Below, piece by piece: positions 8,621 to 17,139 of a stretch of 64,000 nt of DNA; positions within the stretch are counted from its first letter, which is position 1, and the number at the start of each line of letters is the position of its first letter. The stretch comes from Microbacterium enclense (GTDB lineage: Bacteria > Actinomycetota > Actinomycetes > Actinomycetales > Microbacteriaceae), in the NCBI RefSeq assembly GCF_001456955.1, contig NZ_KQ758467.1:186001-250000 (forward strand), in the 5' to 3' direction. The notes beneath the pieces were generated by a model. It saw only the letters and a program-made list of their open reading frames with translations, had not been told where the DNA came from and made no database searches. The position numbers and the translations under genes are program-made.

Positions 8621-9523
8621 ATGCCGGAAGCACCCGTCGCAAGAAACGCGCAGGCCATGACCGACGAAGAGGGCGGCATGGCAGAGCAGCAGCAAGCTGC
8701 TCCTGGCCTGACCGATCGCATGAGACCTGTGCCTGACCACGGTGAATCGTCCTGGGTAGGGCGTGGGCGACTGGATGGTCTAAAGGCGCTGATTACCGGC
8801 GGAGATTCCGGAATTGGACGGGCAGTCGCCATCGCGTACGCCCGCGAGGGCGCCGATGTGGCCATCAACTACCTCGCCGAAGAGGAAGAGGACGCACAGC
8901 AAACCGTCGAGTGGATCAACACGGCCGGACGACGAGCCGTCGCACTGCCTGGAGATCTGCGAGATGAGCAGACCTGCCGGGACGTCGTGGCACGTGCCGC
9001 GGACCAGCTCGGCGGTTTGAATATCGTCGTCAACAACGCTGGCTACCACTGGGCGCGCGGTGAATCAGGACTCGGGGGCCTAACCACGGAGCACCTGGAA
9101 CGCACGGTGCACACCAACCTCTACGCGACGCTATGGGTCAGCCAAGCCGCGCTCCAGTACCTCGGCCGCGGCGACAGCATCATCATCACCAGTTCCGTGC
9201 AGGCATACGACCCGTCGGTGTCGATGATCGACTACGCCGCAACGAAAGCCGCGCTGAACAACCTGACGGGCAGCCTCGCCCAAGACCTCGGCGCACGAGG
9301 TATCCGTGTCAACGCCGTCGCCCCGGGCCCAATCTGGACCCCCCTCGGCCCGGCCACCAAAGAGCCGCAAGCCGTTGCCAACATGGGACGAGACACCCCG
9401 CTCGGCAGAATCGGCCAGCCGGCCGAGCTGGCGGGCGCATACGTCTTTCTCGCGTCGCCCGCCGAGGCCAGCTACGTCAGCGGCACGATTCTCGGCGTCA
9501 CAGGCGGCACACCGACCTTCTAG
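8621..9523 (+). CDS. Short-chain dehydrogenase/reductase (SDR), long N-terminal form
   Basis: 300 aa. The cofactor loop TGGDSGIG (59-66), NNAG (138-141), catalytic Ser (191/192) and YAATK (Tyr205, Lys209) are all present. The C-terminus PAEASYVSGTILGVTGGTPTF is the classical SDR ending. The extra 50 N-terminal residues with DHGESSWVGRGRLDGL are typical of the YhdF/YhxC-like subgroup, often annotated as glucose-1-dehydrogenase-like and often near stress genes. NADP(H)-dependent carbonyl/alcohol interconversion is expected; the substrate is unknown. The gene stands alone, with non-coding DNA on both sides. Confidence 0.9.
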   Translation: MPEAPVARNAQAMTDEEGGMAEQQQAAPGLTDRMRPVPDHGESSWVGRGRLDGLKALITGGDSGIGRAVAIAYAREGADVAINYLAEEEEDAQQTVEWINTAGRRAVALPGDLRDEQTCRDVVARAADQLGGLNIVVNNAGYHWARGESGLGGLTTEHLERTVHTNLYATLWVSQAALQYLGRGDSIIITSSVQAYDPSVSMIDYAATKAALNNLTGSLAQDLGARGIRVNAVAPGPIWTPLGPATKEPQAVANMGRDTPLGRIGQPAELAGAYVFLASPAEASYVSGTILGVTGGTPTF

Positions 9524-10007
9524 GCACCTCACGCTTCTGTGCGGTAACCGTGGGGTCCTCTGCCTCCGCCAAATGCCACTCGGCGCGGGCGACGAGTTCG
9601 TCGAAGGTCGTCACTTCACGCGGTCCGCGAGCGCCCTCCCGTAGCTACGGTCAATTCGGCCTGAGAGCTATGCCTCCCGTGTCGCTCGGGGATGGTGCAA
9701 AACCGATCGGTTTTGCACCAACTCCGCCCAACCCGGCGAACAGTCGGGGAGGCGCGGAAAGCAGCGGGTCGCCGCGGTGTAAAACCCCCGTGCGAAACAA
9801 AAGCTCGCGCGAAATGGGGCAGCACCCCTTTCGCATCACGTCCCTGTGCCGCTCCGATGATTGGCGGGAACGGCGCATGACGTGGAATGGCGCACGACGA
9901 CCGCGATCGTCCTTACGTCCGCGGGGCCATCCCCGAAAGCCGTTCGGCGACGGACGCCGAGCTCGACGCGACAGCCCGACGTGAACCACCGGGCGTAGGG
10001 TGGCGCG
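9524..10007. other. Intergenic region with a perfect 28-bp palindrome (9693-9720)
   Basis: No gene is supported. The striking element is a gapless 28-bp palindrome whose half-site is TGGTGCAAAACCGA. It lies 170 bp after the SDR stop and about 290 bp before the first fluC start. It is AT-richer in its core than its surroundings. It may be a binding site for a dimeric regulator, a cruciform or a terminator; no T-run follows. The region also marks the change from the accessory-looking first 10 kb to GGATGCC-rich chromosome. Confidence 0.55.
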
Positions 10008-10379
10008 GTGAGCATGTGGCGCGACGTCGTCTTCGTCGGCGTGGGTGGCGCCATCGGCACCGCGCTGCGTGCCGGCCTCACCCTCGCGGTCGGCGACGGG
10101 CTCGGTTCCGCCCTCGTACCGCTCATCAACATCGTCGGCGCGTTCCTCATCGGCATCCTGTTCGGGTGGAGATCCCGGATGCCGGCATCCTCGCGAGCCC
10201 AGCGTGCGCAACTGTTCCTCGGCACCGGCGTGCTCGGCGGCTTCACCACCTACAGCGCGCTCGCCGTCGAGGCGGCGGGTCCGGGGCTGTTGTGGTGGGG
10301 CATCGGCTCCGTGGTGCTCGGCACCGGGGCGGCGTGGGGCGGGCTGCTGCTCGGCCGCGGCGGAAGGACGCAGCGGTGA
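10008..10379 (+). CDS. crcB: Fluoride exporter channel subunit (CrcB/Fluc), first copy
   Basis: 123 aa with four membrane helices. The family landmarks are visible: GGAIGTALR (13-21), the pore Asn (NIVGAF, Asn41) and GGFTTYS (77-83), which lines the sodium site and fluoride path. Fluc channels are dual-topology dimers, and actinobacteria often carry two adjacent genes whose products form a heterodimer. The second gene overlaps this one by 4 bases (GTGA). Start GTG 10008 is used; ATG 10014 is also possible. No crcB-type fluoride riboswitch is recognisable in the leader. Confidence 0.93.
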   Translation: MSMWRDVVFVGVGGAIGTALRAGLTLAVGDGLGSALVPLINIVGAFLIGILFGWRSRMPASSRAQRAQLFLGTGVLGGFTTYSALAVEAAGPGLLWWGIGSVVLGTGAAWGGLLLGRGGRTQR

Positions 10380-10741
10380 CGCCTCTGGTGTTCGCGGCGG
10401 TGGCCGTCGCGGGCGGCGTCGGCGCAGCCCTGCGTTTCCTGCTCGATACGGCCGTCCGGCGGGCGACCGGTGAGCGGTTCCCGTGGGGCATCCTCGTGGT
10501 GAACCTCACGGGGGCGTTCGCGCTCGGCATCCTGAGCGGGCTTCCGGCCGACGAGGCGTGGCGATGGATCGTCGGCACGGGCCTGCTGGGCGGGTACACC
10601 ACGTTCAGCGCGGTCGCGGTGACGACGGTGCTGCTGGCCGAGGAGGGGCGCAGTCGCGCGGCGACGGCCTACGCCCTCGTCTCGTTCGTCGGATCGGTGG
10701 TCGCGGCGGCGGCGGGGCTCGCGCTGGGGTCGCTGTTCTGA
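10376..10741 (+). CDS. crcB: Fluoride exporter channel subunit (CrcB/Fluc), second copy
   Basis: 121 aa from GTG 10376, overlapping the stop of the first copy (GTGA), which implies translational coupling. It keeps GGVGAALRF (13-21), VVNLTGAFALG (Asn43) and GGYTTFS (72-78), with four hydrophobic helices. Together with the first copy it should form the two-sided, heterodimeric fluoride channel that exports fluoride passively in the cytoplasmic membrane. The frame extends upstream, but that part overlaps the first copy and is not homologous. Confidence 0.93.
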   Translation: MTPLVFAAVAVAGGVGAALRFLLDTAVRRATGERFPWGILVVNLTGAFALGILSGLPADEAWRWIVGTGLLGGYTTFSAVAVTTVLLAEEGRSRAATAYALVSFVGSVVAAAAGLALGSLF

Positions 10742-10759
10742 AGGCGTCGGACGGGGAGG

Positions 10760-10914
10760 GCTGAGCCTGTCGCAGCCTCTCGGGGCGTGTGGGTCCGGTC
10801 CCTTCGACGGGCTCAGGGACCTCGGGGCCGCTCAGGGACCTCGGGTGCGGCTCGGGGGTCTCGGGGGTGGTTCGAGGAACGCGGTGCGGGCGGAGGGGGC
10901 TGAGCCTGTCGAAG
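10760..10914. repeat. Palindromic intergenic repeats of the GAGCCTGTCGA family
   Basis: The 16-mer GCTGAGCCTGTCGAAG or a close variant occurs at 10760-10775 and 10899-10914, and inverted at 10801-10815. The first and inverted copies can pair into a long hairpin after the fluC pair. GCTCAGGGACCTCGGG is also directly repeated at 10811-10826 and 10830-10845. The same family recurs at 29007-29052. Confidence 0.7.
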
Positions 10915-11005
10915 CCGCCGGTGCTCCCGGCCCGCTCCCCGACGCGCGTGGGATACTGGGCTCGATACATCTCTGTATCCAATCTCGACCCCCGAAGGGT
11001 GCTTC

Positions 11006-14000
11006 GTGTCGTACCTGGCCGTTCTGAGCCTGAAGAACCGTGCCCTCATCGCCCTGGTCACCATCGTGGCGGCGATCTTCGGCGGACTCGCGCTCACCAG
11101 CCTCAAGCAGGAGCTGATCCCGTCGATCGAGTTCCCGCAGCTCGCCGTCGTCACGAGCTACCCGGGCGCGTCGCCCGAGGTCGTCGAGGCCGACGTCTCC
11201 ACGCCCATCGAGAGCGCCATCCGCGGCGTCGAAGGGCTCGAATCGACCACGGCCACCAGCACGACGAACTCCTCGATCGTCTCGGCGTCGTTCACATACG
11301 GCACCGACCTCGCCGCGGCGCAGCAGAAGATCCTCGCCGCGATCGCGCGCATCGACGACCAACTGCCCGAATCGGCCGACACCACCGTCGCCTCGGCGAG
11401 CATCGACGACTTCCCCGTCATCCAGCTCGCCGTCACCGGCTTCACCGACGCCCAGGCCACCCAGGCGGTGCTGCAGACCAGCGTCATCCCCGACCTCGAA
11501 GACGTCGACGGCGTCAACGGCGCCCAGATCGTCGGCGGCGCCGGGCAGCGCGTCACCATCACCCCCGACTCCACGAAGCTCGGCGAACGCGGCTTCGGTC
11601 AGCAGGCGATCACCGATGCCCTGGATGCCAACGGCATCCTGTTCCCGGGCGGCTCGCTGACCGAGGGCGATCAGACCCTCACCGTGCAGACGGGCGCGAA
11701 GCTCACCAGCGTCGACGAGATCGCGGCGCTGCCGCTCGTGCCCACCGACGCCGCGCAGTTCCAGGCCGGTCAGACGACGATCGGCGACGTGGCCGCCGTC
11801 GAGCTGCAGTCCGACCCGGTCACGACCCTCTCTCGCGTCGACGGGGAGCCGGCCCTGACGATCGCCGTCACCAAGCTGCCCGCCGCCAACACGGTCGACG
11901 TCTCACGCGGTGTTCTCGCGGTGCTCCCCGACCTCGAGACGGCGCTCGGACAGGGTGCCACCTTCACGGTCGTCTTCGATCAGGCGCCGTTCGTGCAGCA
12001 GTCGATCGACGCCCTCGCGCAGGAGGGACTGCTCGGTCTCGTCTTCGCCGTCGTCATCATCCTGGTGTTCCTGATGTCGGTGCGCTCGACGCTGGTGACG
12101 GCCATCTCGATCCCTACCAGCGTGCTCATCACCTTCGTCGGGCTCCAGGCCTTCGGCTACTCGCTCAACATCCTCACCCTCGGTGCACTCACGATCGCGA
12201 TCGGACGCGTCGTCGACGACTCCATCGTCGTGATCGAGAACATCAAGCGGCACTACGTCGGCGATGCCGAGAAGATCCCCACGATCATCCGGGCCGTGCG
12301 CGAGGTGGCGGCCGCCATCACGGCATCCACGATCACCTCCGTGGCGGTGTTCCTGCCGATCGCGTTCGTGGGAGACGTGACCGGCGAGCTCTTCCGGCCG
12401 TTCTCGTTGACGGTGACGATCGCGATGGCGGCGTCGCTGCTGGTGTCGTTGACGATCGTGCCGGTGCTGGCGTCGTGGTTCCTCCGGCCCGGAAAGGTGA
12501 TCCGGGATGCCGAGGGCGACCCCATCGACCCGGAAGCCGCCGACGCCCCGCCCACCCGCCTGCAGAAGGCCTACGTGCCGGTGCTGAGCTGGACGCTGCG
12601 GCACTCGTGGGTGACCCTGACCCTCGCCGTGCTCGTGCTCGGCGGCACGTTGGCGTCGGTGCCGCTGCTGAAGACCGACTTCCTCGGCGACTCCGGCCAG
12701 AACACGTTCACCGTCACCCAGAAGATCGGGGCGGCGCCGAGCCTGGATGCCGAAGACGCGGCGGCCCAGAAGGTCGAGGCCGTCCTGCTCGACACCCCCG
12801 GCGTGCAGACGGTGCAGACCTCGATCGGGTCGAGCGGCTCCGCGCTGCGCGACGCGTTCTCGGGCGGGGGCACGGGCATCACGTACTCGATCACCTCCGA
12901 GTCCGGCGCCGACCAGGTCGAGCTGCGCGAGCGCGTGCGCACCGAGCTCGAGGGGCTCACCGACGCCGGCGAGATCGAGGTGCGCGCCGCCGGCGGCGGC
13001 TTCGGTTCCACCGACATCACCGTCGACGTCACCGCCCCCGACTCGCAGGCCCTGCAGCAGGCGAACGACGCGGTCGTCGCCGGACTCCAGGGCCAGGACG
13101 GCATCGGCCAGGTCACCAGCAGCCTCTCGGCATCGCTCCCGTTCGTCTCCGTGCGCGTCGACCGTGACGCGGCCGCGGAGCGCGGGTTGTCGGAGCGGGC
13201 CGTGGGTGCTCTGGTCTCGGGGGCGCAGCAGCCGCGACAGGCCGGAACCGTCGAGATCGACGGACGCGGGGTGACGGTGTACCTCGCCACGGCGAACCCG
13301 CCGCAGACCATCGACGATCTGCGCGCACTCGAGATCCCGAGCGCGCGCGGCAACGTGCGTCTCGACGAGATCGCCACGGTCGAGCAGAGTCAGACGCCGC
13401 CCTCGATCACGACCGCGCGGGGCCTGCGCACGGCATCCATCACCGTCACCCCCACCTCCGACGACCTCGGCAGCTCCTCGGGGACCGTCGCCGACGCCCT
13501 CGCCGGAGTGCCGCTGCCCGATGGGGCGACCGCGAAGATCGGCGGCGTCGTGACCGACCAGCAGGACGCGTTCACCCAGCTCGGACTCGCGCTGCTGGCG
13601 GCCATCCTCATCGTCTACGTCGTGATGGTGGCGACCTTCAAGTCGCTGCGGCAGCCGCTCGAACTCCTCGTCTCGGTGCCGTTCGCCGCGACCGGGGCGA
13701 TCGTGATGCTGCTCATCACGGGCGTGCCGCTCGGTGTCGCCGGCATGATCGGTGCGCTGATGCTCGTGGGCATCGTCGTGACGAACGCGATCGTGCTGAT
13801 CGACCTCGTCAACCAGTACCGGGCACGTGGTCTCAGCGTGCACGACGCGACGATCGTGGGCGGTGCGAGACGTCTGCGGCCGATCCTCATGACCGCGCTC
13901 GCCGCGATCTTCGCGCTGGTGCCGATGGCTCTCGGCATCACCGGGCACGGGGGGTTCATCTCGCAGCCGCTCGCGGTCGTCGTGATCGGCGGGCTCGTGT

Positions 14001-14167
14001 CGTCGACGTTCCTGACCCTGCTCGTACTGCCGACGCTCTACAACCTCATCGAGGGAGCGAGCGAGCGGCGCCGGGCGCGTCGAGCCGCGCGCGACGCCGA
14101 CGCGCACGACCAGTTCGCCGACGACGAGCACCCGGTGACCCGACGCGAGTATCGCGCGCAGCACTGA
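11006..14167 (+). CDS. RND-superfamily efflux pump permease (AcrB/HAE1-type)
   Basis: 1053 aa from GTG 11006. The two-fold RND layout is clear: a first membrane helix (LSLKNRALIALVTIVAAIFGGLAL), a periplasmic-type domain with LKQELIPSIEFPQLAVVTSYPGASPEVVE, a helix bundle holding GRVVDDSIVVIENI (residues about 401-414, the family's conserved acidic proton-relay motif), then a second extracytoplasmic domain and second bundle (AGMIGALMLVGIVVTNAIVLIDLVNQ, GGLVSSTFLTLLVLPTLYNL). By family it exports drugs, lipids or metals by proton antiport. No adaptor or outer-membrane partner is nearby, as expected in a monoderm. Likely monocistronic. Confidence 0.92.
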   Translation: MSYLAVLSLKNRALIALVTIVAAIFGGLALTSLKQELIPSIEFPQLAVVTSYPGASPEVVEADVSTPIESAIRGVEGLESTTATSTTNSSIVSASFTYGTDLAAAQQKILAAIARIDDQLPESADTTVASASIDDFPVIQLAVTGFTDAQATQAVLQTSVIPDLEDVDGVNGAQIVGGAGQRVTITPDSTKLGERGFGQQAITDALDANGILFPGGSLTEGDQTLTVQTGAKLTSVDEIAALPLVPTDAAQFQAGQTTIGDVAAVELQSDPVTTLSRVDGEPALTIAVTKLPAANTVDVSRGVLAVLPDLETALGQGATFTVVFDQAPFVQQSIDALAQEGLLGLVFAVVIILVFLMSVRSTLVTAISIPTSVLITFVGLQAFGYSLNILTLGALTIAIGRVVDDSIVVIENIKRHYVGDAEKIPTIIRAVREVAAAITASTITSVAVFLPIAFVGDVTGELFRPFSLTVTIAMAASLLVSLTIVPVLASWFLRPGKVIRDAEGDPIDPEAADAPPTRLQKAYVPVLSWTLRHSWVTLTLAVLVLGGTLASVPLLKTDFLGDSGQNTFTVTQKIGAAPSLDAEDAAAQKVEAVLLDTPGVQTVQTSIGSSGSALRDAFSGGGTGITYSITSESGADQVELRERVRTELEGLTDAGEIEVRAAGGGFGSTDITVDVTAPDSQALQQANDAVVAGLQGQDGIGQVTSSLSASLPFVSVRVDRDAAAERGLSERAVGALVSGAQQPRQAGTVEIDGRGVTVYLATANPPQTIDDLRALEIPSARGNVRLDEIATVEQSQTPPSITTARGLRTASITVTPTSDDLGSSSGTVADALAGVPLPDGATAKIGGVVTDQQDAFTQLGLALLAAILIVYVVMVATFKSLRQPLELLVSVPFAATGAIVMLLITGVPLGVAGMIGALMLVGIVVTNAIVLIDLVNQYRARGLSVHDATIVGGARRLRPILMTALAAIFALVPMALGITGHGGFISQPLAVVVIGGLVSSTFLTLLVLPTLYNLIEGASERRRARRAARDADAHDQFADDEHPVTRREYRAQH

Positions 14168-15284
14168 TCGCCCCCGCCGGGGACGGTGCCGGCCGTGGCG
14201 TGGGCAGGCGGCGCCCATGCCCGCGCCGGGATGCCGCGGCGATCATCGTCATCCGCCGCGGCAGCGCGGGCGGCTGCAGGTCGGCGGCCATCCGTCGCGG
14301 CGGCGCGGGCGGCCGGATGCCGGCGCTTCCCGTGGCCGCGGACGACGTGCGGGAGCTGCCGCGTCTGCTCACCCGCGAGACGGAGGGGGCGGACAGGGCC
14401 CGGGCGGACGTGTTGGACCGGGCTCGGTACGCTGCGCGTGAAGCGAGTCCGTGCACAGCACCCGGGCGGGCGGTCGCGAGAGGTGCGATCGGCCGGACGG
14501 GCGCCGGGCGCGGGCGGCTCGCCGCACGCGCGACGGGGGGTCGGCGGCGTCCGATGACCAGCCGCCGACGGCCGAGGCATGCGCCGCGGTCGTCGGTGGC
14601 ATCCGTTCGTCGACGGGCGGATGCGGCGGGCCGGCCGAGCGTGTGGGTCAGCATGCCGGTCCAGGCGAACATCGCCCCGCACGAGATGGTCTCGAAGAGG
14701 GCGAGGTTGATCGTGGCCGTGACGAAGAGGGTGATCGAGAGGGCGAGCCAGATCAGGGCGACCCCGGTGCTGACCGCCATGCGGCGACCGAGCCGATGCA
14801 GCATGACGGGCGCGCTGGCCAACAGCACGAGGAAACCGAGCACCATCAGCGCCGCGACCCGGTCGTGAAGGTCTTTGTCGGTGTTCAGGGGAACGAAGCC
14901 GACCAGGGCCAGGTCGATGCCGACGACGTGCAGGCAGACGCACGCGAGGGTGGCCGACCCGCGGCGGACAGCTCCCCGACCCAGGCGCAGAATGTCGCGT
15001 CGAACGAAATGCGCGAGCACGATGACCATCGCGCCGCTCACTTTGAGTGTCGTATTGAACAATGCGCTCGAAAAGTCGCCGAAGATGCCAAGCTGGCTGA
15101 AGTGGAGGTGCCACCAGAGCGGATCGCGCGTGGTGGAGATGGAGAGCAGCAGGCCGCCGAGAAGAACCGACAGCACGGCCGCACCGACGTGCAGGGAGGG
15201 GATCCCGGCCAGTCGGCGATTAAGGCCGCTGAGACGCGGCAGTGAGATGTTTCCGGGGTCGACGGAACGGAGCGCGGTGCTCAT
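14046..15284 (-). CDS. DUF998-family membrane protein with an abnormal Arg/Pro-rich C-terminal extension
   Basis: 412 aa. Residues 1-215 fit the DUF998 family: six helices, including LHVGAAVLSVLLGGLLLSI, DFSSALFNTTLKVSGAMVI, GIDLALVGFVPLNTDKDLHD and ALIWLALSITLFVTATINLALFE. After GMLTHTLGRPA the remaining 195 residues are low-complexity Arg/Ala/Pro with no domain character. They run through non-coding DNA and 122 bases into the 3' end of the RND gene on the other strand. DUF998 proteins usually end near residue 215, so the original stop was probably lost by mutation or frameshift near 14630-14640. Function unknown. Confidence 0.7.
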   Translation of the reverse strand: MSTALRSVDPGNISLPRLSGLNRRLAGIPSLHVGAAVLSVLLGGLLLSISTTRDPLWWHLHFSQLGIFGDFSSALFNTTLKVSGAMVIVLAHFVRRDILRLGRGAVRRGSATLACVCLHVVGIDLALVGFVPLNTDKDLHDRVAALMVLGFLVLLASAPVMLHRLGRRMAVSTGVALIWLALSITLFVTATINLALFETISCGAMFAWTGMLTHTLGRPAASARRRTDATDDRGACLGRRRLVIGRRRPPVARAASRPRPAPVRPIAPLATARPGAVHGLASRAAYRARSNTSARALSAPSVSRVSRRGSSRTSSAATGSAGIRPPAPPRRMAADLQPPALPRRMTMIAAASRRGHGRRLPTPRPAPSPAGAISAARDTRVGSPGARRRRTGRARRRRARLDAPGAARSLPR

Positions 15285-15489
15285 GATGGGGGAGTCTTTC
15301 CTCGGGACGGAACGGGACCCTCAGCGCGTGGGATCCTCGGCCCCCGTCGGCTTCATACGGACATTCGCCGAGAGAGCCGTGGTTCTCGGCCGCCCCGGCC
15401 ACGACGGAATACCGTCTAAAGCAGATGGTAGCTTTCGTCCGCACGAAAGGGAGAGGCCTGTTCTTTCTTTCCCCCGGTCATATGCATAA
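15285..15489. other. Leader region of the DUF998 gene
   Basis: About 200 bp upstream of the minus-strand DUF998 gene. It is AT-richer than its surroundings near 15415-15485 and contains a 7-bp-arm inverted repeat (GCCGAGA/TCTCGGC, 15367-15390). It is probably the promoter region; no element is certain. Confidence 0.35.
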
Positions 15490-15521
15490 TTCCCTTGTCC
15501 CCCATTTGGGGGACAAGGGAA
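15490..15521 (-). terminator. Strong hairpin terminator downstream of the aldose epimerase gene
   Basis: A perfect inverted repeat with 15-bp arms (15490-15504 and 15507-15521) separated by TT. It begins 6 bases after the epimerase stop on the minus strand and is followed in that direction by an AT-rich stretch (TTATGCATA). Confidence 0.75.
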
Positions 15522-15527
15522 CTGCAT

Positions 15528-16430
15528 TCATGAAAAGCGGAGACCCCATTCACGGACGAGGACGTCGCCCGCCGGGAGAGTGTCGAGATCGGTCCCCGTG
15601 ACGAAGGCGTTCGCCGGCGCCGTCATGGGCTCGATCGCGACGGCCAGCGGCTGACCCGGGTACCGGTCGGTGGTGAAGACCTGGACCCACCGGAAACCCT
15701 CGCCCTGCCAGAGATCGAGACGGCGACCGTCGGGCGCCGTGAGCGTGTGGTGCGCGCGGCCCTCGGCATCCCGCTCCAGGCCTCGATAGCCGTTGTCGAG
15801 CGTCGCATCGCCCAGCCGGCGACCGCCGCGCAGGTCGTTCGCGCCGGCGACCGGCACCTCGTCGATGGGGATGTTGCGCTCGTCGAGCACGAGTGTGGTC
15901 GTGCCGGTCGAATGCACGACGAGATCCTCGGTCGCCACCCCGCCGATCTGCAGATACGGGTGCACGCCGAGGGCGACCGGGGCGGGCTTCGCGCCCACGT
16001 TCTCGACATGGTGCTCGACGTGCAGCCCGTCGGGTCGAAGCGTGTAGGTCACGCGCGTGCGCAGGTGGAAGGGGTACCCCGTCTGCGGGACGACGTCGGC
16101 GCCGAGCACCAGCCGCTCGTCGCTGTGGTCGAGGGGCTGGTAGGTGCCGAAGCGCAGCAGGCCGTGGCTGGCGTTGCCGAACTTCGGCTCGCTGATCGCC
16201 AGCTGCAGGTCATCACCGTCGAAGGTGTACCGGCCGTCGCGGATGCGGTTCGGCCACGGCACCAGCACGACCCCGGATGCCGCCGGAGTGGGCACGTCAT
16301 CGGGATACGGCGGCACGAGGTCGACGCCGTCGACGGTGAGTGCTCGCAGCGCCGCACCGACCTGGGTGATCTCGGCGGAGCTACGGGGTCCGCGCAAGTG
16401 GAAGCGCTGGCCGGTGGGATCGGCGGTCAT
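15528..16430 (-). CDS. Aldose 1-epimerase family protein
   Basis: 300 aa from ATG 16430. It shows the galactose-mutarotase-like beta-sandwich features: VLVPWPNRIRDGRYTFDG (55-72), NASHGLLRFGTY with the catalytic-type His, VALGVHPYLQIGG with the second His and WVQVFTTDRYPGQPLAVAIEPMTAPANAF, whose Glu is the usual general base. It should interconvert alpha and beta anomers of an aldose in the cytosol. It overlaps the upstream gene by 4 bases (ATGA), so the two are co-translated. The frame continues upstream, but that part is a shadow of the neighbour. Confidence 0.92.
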   Translation of the reverse strand: MTADPTGQRFHLRGPRSSAEITQVGAALRALTVDGVDLVPPYPDDVPTPAASGVVLVPWPNRIRDGRYTFDGDDLQLAISEPKFGNASHGLLRFGTYQPLDHSDERLVLGADVVPQTGYPFHLRTRVTYTLRPDGLHVEHHVENVGAKPAPVALGVHPYLQIGGVATEDLVVHSTGTTTLVLDERNIPIDEVPVAGANDLRGGRRLGDATLDNGYRGLERDAEGRAHHTLTAPDGRRLDLWQGEGFRWVQVFTTDRYPGQPLAVAIEPMTAPANAFVTGTDLDTLPAGDVLVREWGLRFS

Positions 16431-17050
16431 GACGGGGCCTTTCTCGAACGGGGTGGGCGCTGCAGCCACGGCCGCAGCAGGCGGGTGACCCACGGGAGCA
16501 CCGCATAGGTCATCACGGGGGTGAGCAGCAGGGTGGTCGCGAGGACGCGCAGCACCAGCGGCACCTCGGCGAAGCCCGGTACGAAACCGAGCAGCCAGGA
16601 GGCGAGCAGGTTGGTCGGGAAGAAGCCGACCCAGATCGTCACGGCCTGCTTCCACCGCGGGGGCGCGGCCGGCACCGGCTGTTGCACCGGCGATGTGGTG
16701 GCATCCGTCGCCTGCAGAACCGACCCGAACGACGCGTCGAACCAGCCCTCGATGCCGGTGCGTCGTTCGACCCTCTCCTCGCGCGCGAACGGGCGGCCGG
16801 AGTCGAGCCACCACCGTCGTTGCGACGACGTCTCCCACCCCTCCAACGTCGTCATGTCGCGGAAGCGGTACAGCATGTACCAGAGGTCGCTCTCCTCGCC
16901 CGCGCGCACCCACCCGGAGCCGAGGAAGCCCGGGAAAGCGGTCGCGAGGTCGGTGCCGGCCTGCATCCACGAGGTCGCTTCGGCGGTGCGCGTCGGGTCG
17001 ATGCGCCGCTCGATCGCCACCGTGATGGGGTGGGCGTCGGTGTCTGCCAT
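16427..17050 (-). CDS. Antibiotic-biosynthesis-monooxygenase-domain protein with a membrane C-terminus
   Basis: 207 aa from ATG 17050. Residues about 8-105 fit the dimeric alpha-beta ABM fold: PITVAIERRIDPTRTAEATSWMQAGTDLATAFPGFLGSGWVR, then WYMLYRFRDMTTLEGWETSSQRRWWLD. After a Pro/Thr linker come two membrane helices, VTIWVGFFPTNLLASWLLGFVPGF and LVLRVLATTLLLTPVMTYAVLPWV. This two-part arrangement is known in actinobacteria and proteobacteria, function unsettled. It overlaps the epimerase gene by ATGA. A candidate palindromic repeat (17074-17139) lies just upstream of the start. Confidence 0.85.
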   Translation of the reverse strand: MADTDAHPITVAIERRIDPTRTAEATSWMQAGTDLATAFPGFLGSGWVRAGEESDLWYMLYRFRDMTTLEGWETSSQRRWWLDSGRPFAREERVERRTGIEGWFDASFGSVLQATDATTSPVQQPVPAAPPRWKQAVTIWVGFFPTNLLASWLLGFVPGFAEVPLVLRVLATTLLLTPVMTYAVLPWVTRLLRPWLQRPPRSRKAPS

Positions 17051-17073
17051 GCGTCCATCTTCGTGCGCCACCT

Positions 17074-17139
17074 CGTGCGAGTCGCCACGATTTGTCGCTT
17101 CCACGGCATCCAAGGCGACAAAATCTGGCGACTCGCACG
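17074..17139. repeat. Long imperfect inverted repeat (25-bp arms) upstream of the monooxygenase-like gene
   Basis: Arms 17074-17098 and 17115-17139 share CGTGCGAGTCGCCA and TTGTCGC, with a 4-base mismatched patch between, and enclose 16 bases. It looks like a miniature palindromic repeat or a large operator. A shorter GTGCGA-G-TCGCAC occurs at 33433-33445. Confidence 0.6.

Noticed and set aside
9836..10007. Fluoride riboswitch upstream of the fluC pair
   Set aside because: The conserved crcB-motif segments are not recognisable.
11903..14218. Long minus-strand frame opposite the RND gene
   Set aside because: Arg/His/Asp-rich shadow of a well-supported gene on the plus strand; no domain.
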